A stretch of DNA of 64,000 nucleotides from Effrenium voratum. Lineage: Eukaryota > Sar > Dinophyceae > Suessiales > Symbiodiniaceae. The DNA lies in contig CAUJNA010000458.1 in NCBI GenBank assembly GCA_963377175.1, forward strand, positions 1,146,033-1,210,032, given 5' to 3'. The notes below the pieces were generated by a model. It saw only the letters and a list, made by a program, of their open reading frames with translations, was not told where the DNA came from and searched no databases. Shown here one piece after another: positions 52,158 through 64,000 of the stretch. Numbering within the stretch: the stretch's first letter is position 1; every line of letters begins with the position of its first letter. The translations under genes and the position numbers were made by a program.

Positions 52158-55153
52158 CTGGCAAAGGCGCACAGCGCAGGACACTGGGAGCAACAGGTAC
52201 CTGCAATGCCTGCGCATGGCGCAAACTAGCTTTGGCTATTGCAGAGAAATCCTGAACTGGGCACGGCCGCTCGAACAGAGCTATCAATATCAACCGAAAT
52301 GCTTTTGACACACTCCATGAGTCCCAAGATTGCAACACGGCGCACCGTCACAGTTGCCAAACAAGTAGCTTTACCGAACCTTGTGATTGAGACGTGAGAC
52401 CCAGGAGCTGAGATCTCAACTGGAAGCACTAGAGGAAATCGGGAGCAGTAGTCTTCATGCCTGCATAGTGCAGGGCACACCAAAGCCTTTGCATCCAGTG
52501 GCATACAAGAATCAAACGACATAGTGCACACTGCCATTGGCGGCAAGCATGTGGAAGCTCCAGGGAGCAAGCAATGCATCAAATCATTCAGAAATGCCAG
52601 CACCGACATATTTCATGGTCTCAGGCGCTCCAGACCACCGAAATCCATCACAGTCCGCACCGCAACGACGCAATCTTCTGCTATGCCAATGTTTAGCGGT
52701 CAACCCTACGACGTGCAAATTGAAAGCAAGGTCCTTGCCCTGAAGGCTATGGAAAGCTGCACTGTCACATGCATAAGTTGAGCGACCTGCTTCTTGGCCA
52801 AGATGGGTGGTCTAACACGCGCAATAGCTAGCTAGAGAACGATCTGTGCAGCTGAAGACTTCGCATACTCTCTGTGGAGAGGCGGCGCTTTCTCCCTGCC
52901 TTCTTTGCTCGGAAACATTTGCTTGGATCATCTTCAACAAACACCCCACAAAGGGATGCTTCCCCGTCCCTTTGTTTGGATATCTTCTTTGGCTCTTTTC
53001 TGAGCTTCACGCAAATCCGTCCGTCTCCCCTCCCCTCCTCGTCCCAGATCCAGGAGGCGTTGAAGAGCGGCGCCCGGAACACGTCCGCGAAGCGCCGCAG
53101 GCACTGCTCGAAGGCCTGCCGAATTCGGGGCCCGAGGCGAGGCCCAAGAGGATCAAAGACCTCCCGTCGCACGTGGAGCAGGAGACGGGTGCCCAGCAGG
53201 GAATGAGGGAAGGATGGGCACCAGCAAAATAAGCCCGGGGGGGCCACAAGAGTTTCACTTGGAGTATGTTGCTGGCAAATGTTAGACAACTTTCCACAGC
53301 AGCTACAAACAACGGACAATGGTGTCCAGCCTTCTCACTGGTAGAGACGTAGTAGACGGTTTGCTCCTCAGACATATGCACATGTGTGCACGTTCTCTCA
53401 GGCTGACATTTGCTGGTGTCAACAACAATTGCCTTGTTGCCTGCTTCTACTCTCCCAACCAAGCAGCCACTCGCCATTGCAAAATTCAAAACAACGGTAT
53501 TTGTCAGCATGTTGCAGTGGCAGTGGCACCTAGCCGCGGCAAGAAAACCAGCGGCAGCTACCCGCCCAGCCTCGGCGGTGTAGGCGTTGCTGCTGCCTCC
53601 GTGCTGCGCCAGCCAGATGTCGAAGCCTGACCTCAGCAAAGAATCGAAGCAGCGAATCACAGGTCCTGTAATACAGTAAGGCGGTCATGGTGAGCTTAGC
53701 TGCAGGCAAGACAGCAATTCCTTGAGGACACTTGAACATGGAATCTCACTCGTTGAGTTGCGACATAATCTGCTTGCAACCCAAACGGGATGTAGCTGGC
53801 GTCTCCCCCGAGCCGGGCCAAGCCACTGCTGGGGGTAGTTCTCGGAGCCCAGGAACATGGCGTGCTCCGTGAGGTGTGCCAGGCCATCGAAGCCCTGAGT
53901 GGCTTCCCGCCCGAAGCCCCCCCCCCTTTTCCTTGCTCAACGTCAAACAGGCGCCCCGGAGTCGTTTTTGTGAGGTATGCCCTTCTACGTGGAGATAGGT
54001 GGTGTGGGGATGACAAAAAACAGAGTCAATTGGGGCATGTTCAGGTTGTGCCCCCCCCAAAAAAAAACACTGTTGGCTTCCTTTTAAAGCACACCCAAAA
54101 AGGGGTAACACCAACAAAAGATACTCCCTAAGAAACCCTGGTTGATTAGTGGGGTGTTCTTTAGTGGGGATTCATCACAGGAGAACACCCTCTTCATAGG
54201 ACGGGTCTATTAATCCGGGGTCAACGTGACCTCAGCCGATCCAGGGCTTGGATCTGCCGGACACTTGGCAACTACCTGGCTTTGGCCTCAAGGGAAAGAA
54301 ATGACTGCTGCCTCCAACTGCACACTTGTCGGTCTTTGAATCGCTGCTTGTCGAACCATTCCCTTTGCTCGACTCAAAACGCAAAACATGCTTGCCTTTT
54401 TTGCCACTCATTAGAGGGTATCTTTGCAGGGTCTGCTCACTGAGTCGTGGATTTTTCTTCCGAGTCTGCTGTTGCCCGCTCCCAACTGCCTCTGGATCTG
54501 AGAACGAGCCCACCGTCACGGCCACAGACACCGCCGCCTTCGCCAGAAGTTGCCCCAGAGATTGAGCAAACTCCAAGACAATCAACTGGAACAAGCAGAC
54601 CTTGTCCAGCACGTGGACAGAAATCACTGTCAACAACTGAACCACGAGTCGGTTCAAAAACATGCGTGAGGCAGCAATTCACACGTGGCTCGGTCAATGT
54701 CATGTGGCAGGAAAAGGGGCAGTATACAAACACCAGTACAAGCTGCTTTGTGGTCCCAGCTCCAAGCAAATTATTTGAGCTTGAGCTTCGGGTCAATTAA
54801 AACATTCCCCCTTGGCGTGATTAATGCGCTAACATGAAACTTGGGAACCATCGTTTCAAAATGTGGAGGCTTCAGGGCAGGACATCTTGGCCAGCAAAGT
54901 TGAAAGCATTTCCAAGCAGACAAGATGCTGCGTCAGTTGAACATCCCTCGGACACCTTGAAGATCATGAAACAAACGGCCACGTTGACAGATCGTAGCAG
55001 TCCCCAGTCTCCCGGAAAGACTGGCGAACCAAGACAACAAAAGCAAGCGCCTCTCGACTGGACTGCTTCCGCCCTCGCCTGGGTGGTGTTGGGGTCCCAA
55101 ATATTCACCACCCGCAGGCCGTTCTCCAGCACTGCATGCCTCAGTCTGGGCAT
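52062..55153 (-). CDS. M16 (insulysin-type) zinc metallopeptidase, N-terminal half, multi-exon
   Basis: Six minus-strand exons in order match the N-terminal catalytic half of M16 peptidases: LENGLRVVNIWDPNT (55153-55079), AAVSVAVTVGSFSDPE (54537-54490), GFDGLAHLTEHAMFLGSENY (53894-53824), GFDIWLAQHGGSSNAYT (53631-about 53571), RIRQAFEQCLRRFADVFRAP (53160-about 53041) and VRAVDSEHNKN (from 52157). The inverted zinc motif HxxEH is intact (HLTEH) and the third ligand Glu is present in AVDSEH. Known for the family: degradation of short peptides in an enclosed chamber. Three introns start with GC. The C-terminal half is not resolved; it should lie left of 52 kb. ATG 55153 may or may not be the true start, since a possible earlier exon lies at 55868-55936. 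Confidence 0.85.
53038..53160 (-). CDS. M16 peptidase exon (FADVFRAPLF)
   Basis: Acceptor ACGGGAG; VFDPLGPRLGPRIRQAFEQC, then LRRFADVFRAPLFNASWIW and DE. It matches aLdrFa.FF..Plf. The upstream frame (LLLHVRRE) also looks family-like, so the 5' edge could be earlier, although no AG is present there. GA-type donor. Confidence 0.75.
53571..53631 (-). CDS. M16 peptidase exon (QHGGSSNAYT)
   Basis: The split Trp codon is completed here, then SGFDIWLAQHGGSSNAYTAE. GGssNAyT is a near-invariant M16 motif. The 3' end is at 53571 (GC donor) or 53562 (GT donor). Confidence 0.85.
53824..53894 (-). CDS. M16 peptidase exon (HxxEH zinc site)
   Basis: 23 codons plus two bases: GFDGLAHLTEHAMFLGSENY then PQQ. 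HLTEH holds two zinc-binding His and the catalytic Glu. Donor GC (TG then GCTTGG). Confidence 0.9.
54490..54537 (-). CDS. M16 peptidase exon (VTVGSFSDP)
   Basis: 16 codons, AAVSVAVTVGSFSDPE, matching a.v.vGs..dP. Acceptor GCGAAG, donor GC (GAG then GCAGTT); joins to give DPEGFDGLAH. Confidence 0.8.
55079..55153 (-). CDS. M16 peptidase exon (LENGLRVV)
   Basis: MPRLRHAVLENGLRVVNIWD then PNTTQ. It matches the family start LeNGL.vllvsDp. Donor GC (CAG then GCGAGG), in phase with AAVSVAV. A stop lies four codons upstream of the ATG in frame; the exon's true 5' edge is uncertain. Confidence 0.75.
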
Positions 55154-55867
55154 GCCTTCTCAACCCGAGGGGGTCTTTCAATGGGGCTGCTGTGGCTTCC
55201 AAAGTACTGCGCTGGATGGCACTGCCATGTCTTTTGTTTTGCCATTTTCTAAGTGCCCACAATCGAGACATGAAGCCAAACCATGTTGAAACATAAATCA
55301 AGCAAACCGCGATGCTGGACTGCTTCGATTCTGCAGTGTTGACACTTCGGCGAAGTGTGGCCTCCAAATAGCACAAGCCACTGTTCACTGGCTTCGAGTG
55401 TAACTCAGGTCACTTGACACCTCTAGGTTGTAGGTAGTGGCAGGTAAACGCGTTGCATTCTTCTGAAGCTTGTTCATATCTGATATACCTGTCTTGTGTT
55501 GTGGGGGGTGAAGGCTCTGCCGGTTGTTTGTCGATACCTCTTGGCCAAAGGAAAGTGGATTGTAGGGCTGCACAGCACCTTCCACCGGCACATTCCCACG
55601 TGAGCTCTGCCCCCCCAGGCCACTTGCGGACACGCTTTCACACCAAGATTACATGCGCCAACAAAGTTGGAGATCTGATAAGCGACCAACAGTGGAGAGC
55701 CAGTTCACCAAGCTAGAAAGCTCTAGCAAACAGACCTGGCCATGGGTGAAAATCCCGTACCCCCAGTGAACATCCCAATCCCCACTAAAATAGGCTCTAA
55801 AATGGGTGGTGAATTCACCTACCCTAAAATGGGATCCCATTGGTTTTGAACAACCACGGCTACCTCC

Positions 55868-55936
55868 AAACCAAAGGCAGCAACTTCCGGGCTCCCGCAC
55901 TGGTACTCCCGCGGGTCACCCTTCGGCTTCTGCAAG
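55868..55936 (-). CDS. Possible first exon of the M16 peptidase
   Basis: After CTCTTGCAG: KPKGDPREYQCGSPEVAAFG then LE to a GT donor (GTAGCC). M16 proteins often start with a K.p.D.R.Y segment just before LeNGL, which this resembles. Its phase does not join the 55153 exon directly, so an intermediate exon would be needed. Left and right edges approximate. Confidence 0.4.
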
Positions 55937-55939
55937 AGG

Positions 55940-57905
55940 GCCTCCTTGCGAGAAGGCGTTTGCCGCGGCGCAGGTGCTCAAGAGCTAAAGGGGGTGTGTC
56001 TTTCTTAAGGTTGGACTCCACCAAATGCCTGGGTGTCCTATTGGAGGTCTTAAAGCCACAAATAAAGGGGTTCCCTGAAAAAACGACGCTGCTTGAGTTA
56101 GAAGCTCTAGTCAAAGGTTTGCAAGGTTTGGCAGCTTGAGTCTCTCCTTCTGATCGCCGTTCTTTCCAACATCTGCTACCAGCGGTCAGCATGTATGTGA
56201 GGGACAGCAGTTCAAGTGACTTGATAAAATCACACCTCTCGGCCACGGTTCTGCGAAACTGTTGATAATGGTCGTTCACGAATGTAAGCCACGGAAAAGC
56301 TGATAGCTGCCCATCTGGCAGATCCTTCCCGACAACGGAATCGAATACCCAGTGATGTTGACCTCACATCTTGCTAGCTGGCTTATGCAAACATCCAATG
56401 ATCTCTGTCGGGCAAACAACCACCAAAGCGCTTGGGTAGGTGTCTACAGTGCACACAATGGCTTGATTGATTACCTATACCGATATCGAGTAGCCGATGC
56501 AGTAGATTCAGGAAATGCTCAAGTTGCTCTGAAGTTTGAGGTACGCTTCCTTGCTAGCCGGTCAGCATCTTGCGTGCCACTAAAATGCCGATCCAACCAG
56601 GAATGATGCTGTCAGTTTAGACCCGTTGACTACGGCTTGCTGCCGTGGGTTTTGGACACGCACTCCGGACTGCAACCCTGGCCGGAAAAACATTTCATGG
56701 ATCCTATGATTGTCCAGTCTCAACCTGCCATCGTCCCCGTCAAATCCCCAGCGTCTCCCGCGCATCGTCTGGCCGCAGGGAGGCTCCCGACCTGCTGTGA
56801 GGCACATCTCACTTTGGGTATGCCATGAGCATGCGGCTGCCGGCCTGCGTTTTCCATGTCTACCACAAAAACAATACCCACCGTACCGAATTTGCTGACC
56901 CTTGCCATACGTGAAACATCTATAGCCAGGATAAGAATGCACCTTTACTGACAGGCCTCTGCGCAGCATCACAACCCCGGACTGCTCCAGAAAGTCGTTC
57001 AAGAAAGCTGCGACTCGCAAGTTTCTACCAGCTTGTGCCCCCTTCACAACATGTGCCATTCTCAGCAATTCGTGAGAAGCATCGCAGACTCTAACGTTGC
57101 GTGGTGAGAGCTGCCATCTCGCAGTCATGCATTCACGCCACAAAAATGAGGCCTTGAAGAAATGGCGGACACCGTGGCAGGGAACAGGCAACCTAGCTGT
57201 GTGTACAATGTTTATCTAAATGAGATATGCACGAAAAGCTCCAAGAGAAGCAGCAACTCTCAGTGTCTTTAAGCAGGCCAGTGAACGCATCCACTAGATT
57301 GTCTGCATCAACACCATCACTCCAAGGAACCCAGATGTAAAGACTGAGAACGCATGTCCAAGACATTTGACCACGAAACGATACTGATTTCCTCTCACAA
57401 AACGAGGAGCGAAGGACCACCTTCTGCTTCCGATCCATGAGGCGGCGGCTTCTCCAGCGGTAGCGCCAAGGATCTGATCGGCACTGGGGCCTGGCAGCCG
57501 GTTGCGGCTGGCATCCCTCGAAGCTTCAAGCCAAAGGCCTGTCCCAAGCCGCTTGCTCAATTTGCGCTGCCCCAAAGTGACAAGGAACCCACGACTTCTG
57601 TTTGCCAGCCGCACAACCCGGTTACGGGAAAGCCCACACTCTCGTTGTTTTTGGCTGAGGCATGGGCCAAGAGGCACCAGAGCGTGTATGAAAGCAGCCG
57701 GACCATTCCTGCGAAAGGCTAGGGCGAACGGCCGGCTGAAACGAAAAGCGGGGAACACGGGCAACCGTTGAATGCAGAGCTGGCTTAACGTGAGACCGGT
57801 TAGAGGCTTGGCCTACCCAAAAGTGAGCCCAGTGGAGATGCTATCCAACCTCAGTCCCTTCTGTCCCTTGTGTAAAACGAAACCACGAGTCAAATTAAAG
57901 TAGAA
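55940..57905. other. No gene assigned
   Basis: Long weak frames (minus 56580-57191; minus 57294-57764) lack family motifs and clean exon edges. GC-rich patches near 57430-57760 have some coding texture on both strands. Not supported. Confidence 0.35.
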
Positions 57906-57910
57906 CGCGA

Positions 57911-57947
57911 CACACACACACACACACAGACACACGCACGCACGCAC

Positions 57948-57984
<37 letters not shown>

Positions 57985-58011
57985 CCCACACACACACACA
58001 CACACACATCT
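57911..58011. repeat. CA / CGCA microsatellite
   Basis: (CA)n, then (CGCA)n, then (CA)n, about 100 bp. Confidence 0.92.
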
Positions 58012-60970
58012 TTTCTCAAACTGCGTTTCTTGAAGCTCCTGGTCAGCTGCACAGACCTGAAGAAGACAGCGGCCTCAGCTCGGGGAAGGCCCAAGAGCGG
58101 TGTTGGCGTCGAAACGGGGGCAGAAAAGGGAGCTGGAAACCGTTCTCTCCGTGTCCCCATCTCAGCCAACTACTGTATGCCGAAGACCATTGCTGCAAAA
58201 CAAAAACAAAACATGTCTGATGCATGGAGTAACTTCTGCCGTGATCACAGAAAGTTCGTCCAGCAAATCTAGGAGAAATGCGAATCAACAAGCGCTATCT
58301 GTGTCAGCACAAGAATAAAGGGGCGCTTGACAGCTCACCGAACAGTAGAAAGTGCGGAGGGTTGGAGCCTTGTAGCCTCCCAGGATCCGGACAAGTGGCC
58401 GGGGATCAAACTTCACCCGGGATTCCAAGCGGCTAAGCTGGAAAGAACGCCCGATTGCAAGCAATTGGTATCAGAAAATGTCAGACTCAAACAGCAGGCA
58501 ATCGAGTTGTATTTGATGATGATGCAGAGCTTGGGCACAAAGTGCCTCAACTGGTACCCAAGGCGATTCATCATGTAAATGGGGATGCATCTGGCAGTTG
58601 CTTACCAAGCGCCAGGCAAAGCCATATGGTCAAGCGGGACCCGCTCGACACTCGCTTCGCAGCTGAAAACAGCAAGCGACAGGCAGGCATACGAGGACTC
58701 TATCACAAACATGGAGCCAGGTTGGTTTCCGTGTGGGTGGCTCGTCCGTTTTACGAGTTAAAACCCACAAAACGGCTTCGGTTTTCCGTTTAGGTTTCCC
58801 GAATTAAAACAAACAAACAAAAACAGCCAAAAAAAAAGTAAATCCAGGAAACTGACGAGCCACCCATGTCCGGTCCAAGCTGAGGTGCATTTCGAGCCCT
58901 CTGGCTTTACCTTTGGACTCCTTTAGCTATCCCCATCCCGGAGTCATGAAGACTTGGACACTCTGAATTCCAAAAAAACGGGCCGCGCGCCCCCTTTTTC
59001 ACCAACAAATCTGTCAATCGACTCTGCCATGGGCCGATCGATGATTGAATAAGATGGTAAAACCGAGAAGCGGGGCTTGCGGCCTCGGCCGAACCTCTGC
59101 TTCCTAAACCCGGCTTTGCTTACATTCGCTGCGTGCCTTAGTGCCTCTGAGAGCAAGATCTACCAAAAACAATGCCTGTCTTTCCCATACCCCTGTGCGC
59201 CCGACTTGCGTGGCCAACCAATCGCACCTCCATTTGTTTTAAACTGTTACAGCTTGCTTCTGGAGGACTCAAGAAGTGATGTCGTTTGGCAGCACAATGA
59301 TTGCTTCCATTTGTTTGTAGCCATCACTGTCCAGACTGCACGAGTGCGTGCGCAGCCGAGCCTCATTGCTGAAGATGCCACACCCGCCAAAATCGATTGC
59401 TGTGTCTTGGTCTCTCAGCACAGGATAGCCGCTCAAACAACTAGGTTCCAGGAGACGCACTCCGACTCTAAAAGTGAAACTGCACAGAGTGGGCCATCAC
59501 CTGCGGTCCAACGCGAAGGTAGCTTCATCCAGCCGTGAAATAATGGTAACCAGAAGAGAGGCCTCAAACAAAATGGGTGTGGCTGCCAAAAAAAAAAAGA
59601 GCTAGAATTACGCAGGTTGTAGTATTTGGTTCCACTTTCTAAGATATACCAGGGTGCCATTTTGGTACATTGTTTGAGCCACCGCCAAATGTAATATCCA
59701 TTGAGGAAAAAAAAAAGGAAGAAAAAAAACATGGGACGTCCCAACGCAGGAAAACAGCTTGGATGAGTTGCCAGACCATGCGCACGACAATGTATCCACA
59801 GTGGCACACTGTTGTTGTTATTGTTCTGTCATTTGATTGTTGAGCCAAGCAAGCTCGCTTGCTTTGACACGCTGATTTGTCCAAGTAGGGCCGAGTTGGG
59901 CCGCATGCAGTTTGCCCTTTTGCCTCTGTGCGTTTTAGTTGCTTCATGTGGTTTCCTTCTAGAGAACCAGCAAGGAGGATCCTGAATGACAGTATCATGC
60001 AGCCGAATCATCGCGATGCTTCGTGCAGCACTTGGATGCTACCTCGCGGTGCTATGTGATGCGTCACAGAAACGCTGCCTGCAACACTGCCTGTCATCAT
60101 GGCGCTGCCTAAATCAATATGATTCCTCACTGCTCGCTATTTTGCCTGCGCAATTCATGCTGAGTAGCCATCTTTGTTGCCCGCAAAGAAGTTGAACACA
60201 ACCGGTCTCCATTTGTGCGCTGCTCACGGCCTACATGATAATCCTTCCTGGGCTCCTGTCCTTAACAGCACTGGGCAGCTTGCAAATATCTTCGCAAGTT
60301 GCAGTCATGAATCTCTCTCTCTCTCTCGTGCTCCATAACGAGTAGAAATGGTAGCATCTACTTGGAAAGATTGAAAAAGATCCCTGGCCAAGAGAGTTCT
60401 CCATTTCCCCCTCCCTTTCAGCCTCGTTGATGCCACGACTTTGATCGGGATCACCTTCTTCCTGGGTCAAGCGCCCACAAAAGCACCAGTAGAGCGATTT
60501 GTGGTTCTAGAAAAGGTTGGTGCGGGACGATTTGTTGGCCAGTCCCTGCTTTGTTTGAAAAAGTGTGGACTCTAGAATGATGGAATCTGGGGATTCGGGG
60601 CCACCCGCCCGACACACGAAAACCAAACTACGAACAAGGCCACCAGCCAGCACAAGCAAGCCTTAGAGTTTTGCGGGATTTCCAGTTGAAGCCCGCACTT
60701 CAGGGTGTATTGGCTACGAGCTCAACAAGAGGTTTGACTGCCGACCAGTAGAGGAAAGATTGCACTGCCCACGAGCGTTGGAGAAGCCAAGCAGTCACTA
60801 CAGAATCGGAAACGGGCAGAACCAAAGCAAGACCACAATGGGTGACTCTTTTTGGTGGTACCCCCTTTTTGTCTGGTGTTTTAAGGGAGACCAAAAGGAA
60901 ATGTTAATGCCATTTGAGGGGACCCCAAAAAAATGACGCGCCACCGTCACCTCATGCTTCTTTGCACAGC
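58012..60970. other. No gene assigned
   Basis: A/C-rich sequence with short CT (60312-60326) and A-rich patches. No exon is supported on either strand, although a frame near 58040-58170 has mild coding look. Confidence 0.4.
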
Positions 60971-60974
60971 CCTC

Positions 60975-61064
60975 CTGCCAAGCCGCTCCCGAAACTTGTC
61001 GCACTTCACCGGCTCCGCGCACAGCTTCTGGTACCACTCGATGCAATTCCCGTCATGGGGAAGC
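60975..61064 (-). CDS. Probable exon, Cys-containing protein
   Basis: Acceptor GTGGCCGAG; after one base, LPHDGNCIEWYQKLCAEPVK then CDKFRERLG. It looks like a real exon with three Cys. The 3' edge is uncertain (a GA donor is possible). It lies just left of the 24-bp minisatellite. Family unknown. Confidence 0.42.
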
Positions 61065-61132
61065 CTCGGCCACAGGTCAGTTTGGCAGAAGAAGAACGAC
61101 CCAAGTCCTCAAGGCTCAAGGGGGAAGAGCCC

Positions 61133-64000
61133 AAATATTGAACATCGAAGAGCCCAATTGGAGGAACATCAAAGAGACAAATTTTCAGAGCCCAAATGTT
61201 GAAGGAACATCGAAGAGCCCAAATATTCGAGAAACACCGAAGCGCCCAATTGGAGAAACACCGAAGCGCCCAATTGGAGGAACATCGAAGAGCCCAATTG
61301 GAGGAACACCGAAGCGCCCAATTGGAGAAACACCGAAGCGCCCAATTGGAGGAACATCGAAGAGCCCAATTGGAGGAACACCGAAGCGCCCAATTGGAGG
61401 AACATCGAAGCGCCCAATTGGAGAAACACCGAAGCGCCCAATTTGGAGGAACATCGAAGAGCCCCAATGTTCAAAGAACGTCGAAGAGCCCAAATATAGG
61501 AGAAACACCGAAGCGCCCAATTGGAGGAACATCGAAGAGCCCAATTGGAGGAACACCGAAGCGCCCAATTGGAGGAACATCGAAGCGCCCAATTGGAGAA
61601 ACACCGAAGCGCCCAATTGGAGAAACACCGAAGCGCCCAATTGGAGGAACATCGAAGAGCCCAATTGGAGGAACACCGAAGCGCCCAATTGGAGGAACAT
61701 CGAAGCGCCCAATTGGAGAAACACCGAAGCGCCCAATTTGCGAAACACCGATGCGCCCCATTGGAGGAACATCGAAGCGCCCAATTGGAGGAACACCGAA
61801 GCGCCCAATTGGAGGAACACCGAAGCGCCCAATTTGCGAAACACCGATGCGCCCCATTGGAGGAACATCGAAGCGCCCAATTGGAGGAACACCGAAGCGC
61901 CCAATTGGAGGAACATCGAAGAGCCCGATTGGAGGAACACCGAAGTGCCCAATTGGAGGAACATCGAAGCGCCCAATTGGAGAAACACCGAAGCGCCCAA
62001 TTGGAGAAACACCGAAGCGCCCAATTGGAGGAACATCGAAGAGCCCAATTGGAGGAACACCGAAGCGCCCAATTGGAGGAACACCGAAGCGCCCAATTGG
62101 AGGAACATCGAAGAGCCCAAATTCTCAGACCCCAAATGTGGAAGGAACATCGAAGAGCCCAAATATAGGAGAAACACCGAAGCGCCCAATTGGAGGAACA
62201 CCGAAGCGCCCAATTGGAGGAACATCGAAGAGCCCAATTGGAGGAACACCGAAGCGCCCAATTGGAGGAACATCGAAGAGCCCAAATTCCCAGAGCCCAA
62301 ATGTTGAAGGAACATCGAAGAGTCCAAATATTGGAGAAACACCGAAGCTTGCGCCCACTTGGAGAAACGCCGAAGCGCCCAATTGGAGAAACACCGAAGC
62401 GCCCAATTGGAGGAACATCGAAGAGCCCAATTGGAGGAACACCGAAGCGCCCAATTGGAGGAACACCGAAGCGCCCAATTGGAGGAACATCGAAGAGCCC
62501 AAATGGAGGAACATCGAAGAGCCCAAATTCTCAGAGCCCAAATGTTGAAGGAACATCGAAGAGCCCAAATATTGGAGAAACACCGAAGCGCCCAATTGGA
62601 AAAACACCGAAGCGCCCAATTGAAGAAACACCGAAGCACCCAATTGGAGGAACGTCGAAGAGCCCAATTGGAGGAACACCGAAGCGCCCAATTGCAGGAA
62701 CACCGAAGAGCCCAATTGGAGGAACATCAAAGAGCCCAAATTCTCAGAGCCCAAATGTTGAAGGAACATCGAAGAGCCCAATTGGAGGAACACCGAAGCG
62801 CCCAATTGGAGAAACACCGAAGCGCCCAATTGGAGAAACACCGAAGCGCCCAATTAAAGGAACATCGAAGCGCCAAATTGGAGGAACACCGACGCGCCCA
62901 ATTGGAGGAACACCGAAGCGCCCAACTGGAGGTACATCGAAGAGCCCAAATTCTCAGAGCCCAAATGTTGAAGGAACATCGAAGAGCCCAAATATTGGAG
63001 AAACACCGAAGCGCCCAATTGGAGAAACACCGAAGCGCCCAATTGGAGAAGCACCGAAGCGCCGAGTTGGAGGAACATCGAAGAGCCCAATTGGAGGAAC
63101 ACCGAAGCGCCCAATTGGAGGAACACCGAAGCGCCCAATTGGAGGAACATCGAAGAGCCCAATTGGAGGAACACCGAAGCGCCCAATTGGAGGAACACCG
63201 AAGCGCCCAATTGGAGGAACATCGAAGCGCCCAATTCGAGGAACATCGAAGAGCCCAATTGGAGGAACACCGAAGCGCCCAATTGGAGGAAAACCGAAGC
63301 GCCCAATTGGAGGAACATCGAAGCGCCCAATTGGAGGAACATCGAAGAGCCCAATTGGAGGAACATCGAAGAGCCCAATTGGAGGAACATCGAAGCGCCC
63401 AATTGGAGGAACATCGAAGAGCCCAATTGGAGAAACATCGAAGAGCCCAATTGGAGGAACATCGAAGAGCCCAAATATTGGAGAAACACCGAAGAGCCCA
63501 ATTGGAGAAACACCGAAGCGCCCAACTAGAAAAACACCGAAGCGCCCAATTAGAGGAACATCCAAGCGCCCAATTGGAGGAACATCGAAGAGCCCAATTA
63601 GAGGAACATCGAAGCGCCCAATTGGAGGAACATCGAAGCGCCCAATTGGAGGATTTGAAGAGCCCAATTGGAGGAACATCGAAGAGCCCAATTGGAGGAG
63701 CACCGAAGCGCCCAATTGGAGGAACATCGAAGCGCCCAATTGGAGGAGGAACATCGAAGAGCCCAATTGGAGGAACATCGAAGAGCCCAAATATTGGAGA
63801 AACACCGAAGCGCCCAATTGGAAAAACACCGAAGCGCCCAATTGGAGAAACACCGAAGCGCCCAATTGGAGGAACATCGAAGAGCCCAATTGGAGGAACA
63901 TCGAAGAGCCCAAATTTGAAAGGAACATCGAAGAGCCCAAATGTTCCAAGAACGTCGAAGAGCCCAAATTTTGGAGAAACACCGAAGCTCCCAATTGGAG
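61133..64000. repeat. 24-bp minisatellite with higher-order structure, continues past window
   Basis: About 2.87 kb, roughly 115-120 units of GAACAtCGAAGaGCCCAATT plus GGAG. Two sites alternate in linked fashion: ATC..GAG, ACC..GCG, or ATC..GCG. The unit is a multiple of three with no stop, so frames stay open on both strands (8-residue repeats RNIEEPNW / RNTEAPNW on plus; LQLGASVF / LQLGSSMF on minus). A longer spacer variant (CCCAAATTCTCAGAGCCCAA, then ATGTTGAAGG) recurs at least six times, dividing the array into blocks. Whether it is coding is unknown. Confidence 0.92.

Noticed and set aside
54150..54192. Short inverted repeat GGGTGTTCT / AGAACACCC
   Set aside because: Only 9 bp with a 20-base loop and no associated feature; expected by chance in a window this size.
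56580..57191. 203-codon minus-strand ORF
   Set aside because: No recognisable domain and irregular composition; a chance open frame is as likely.
61133..64000. CRISPR array
   Set aside because: Units are contiguous 24-bp tandem copies without unique spacers, in a eukaryotic context with no cas genes.

Overview
The window looks like nuclear DNA of a dinoflagellate, most likely a Symbiodiniaceae-type alga. Short exons (50-200 nt) are spread over introns of several hundred bases. Reading frame and protein-family fit require GC and GA intron donors as well as GT. Microsatellites are very dense. A Ty1/copia element carries dinoflagellate-style pol motifs, and its LTRs contain a sequence close to the dinoflagellate spliced leader. 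I found no bacterial-type operons, rRNA, tRNA or CRISPR.

Layout. About 0.4-13.5 kb holds minus-strand exons. The best set rebuilds a class III nucleotide cyclase catalytic domain (about 6.2-10.9 kb) with further exons on both sides; long purine-rich and CA/GT microsatellites fill its introns. At about 13.7-15.9 kb there is a divergent spacer with an ATGT/GT satellite. About 15.9-30.05 kb holds three plus-strand transcription units in tandem: (A) a multi-exon protein resembling the transposase-like DUF7869 group, ending in an RGG/Cys-rich tail; (B) a multi-exon protein whose first exons carry a methyltransferase-like SPPC domain related to one inside dinoflagellate copia polyproteins; (C) a protein with a long Gln/Lys/Val repeat. 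From about 30.8 kb to the end, recognisable exons are on the minus strand again. Base composition follows this: the plus strand is G/T-rich at about 14.5-30.7 kb and A/C-rich elsewhere, as expected for unidirectional gene clusters.

The clearest single object is a 7,932-bp LTR retrotransposon (37,191-45,122, minus strand). It has identical 114-bp LTRs, a 5-bp target duplication (GCAAC), an initiator-tRNA-type primer site, a polypurine tract, an extra 5' ORF, gag-protease, integrase, the SPPC domain, reverse transcriptase and RNase H. A canonical -1 slippery heptamer lies at the gag-pro/integrase junction, and a separate one-base lesion lies before reverse transcriptase.

To its right are isolated minus-strand exons, a terminal-inverted-repeat element between TA tracts (47.24-47.70 kb), an M16 (insulysin-type) metallopeptidase gene (52.06-55.15 kb, minus), and a 24-bp coding-phase minisatellite that runs from 61.1 kb off the right end.

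Exon boundaries come from reading-frame continuity and family alignment by eye. No transcripts or database searches were available, so most multi-exon models are partial.
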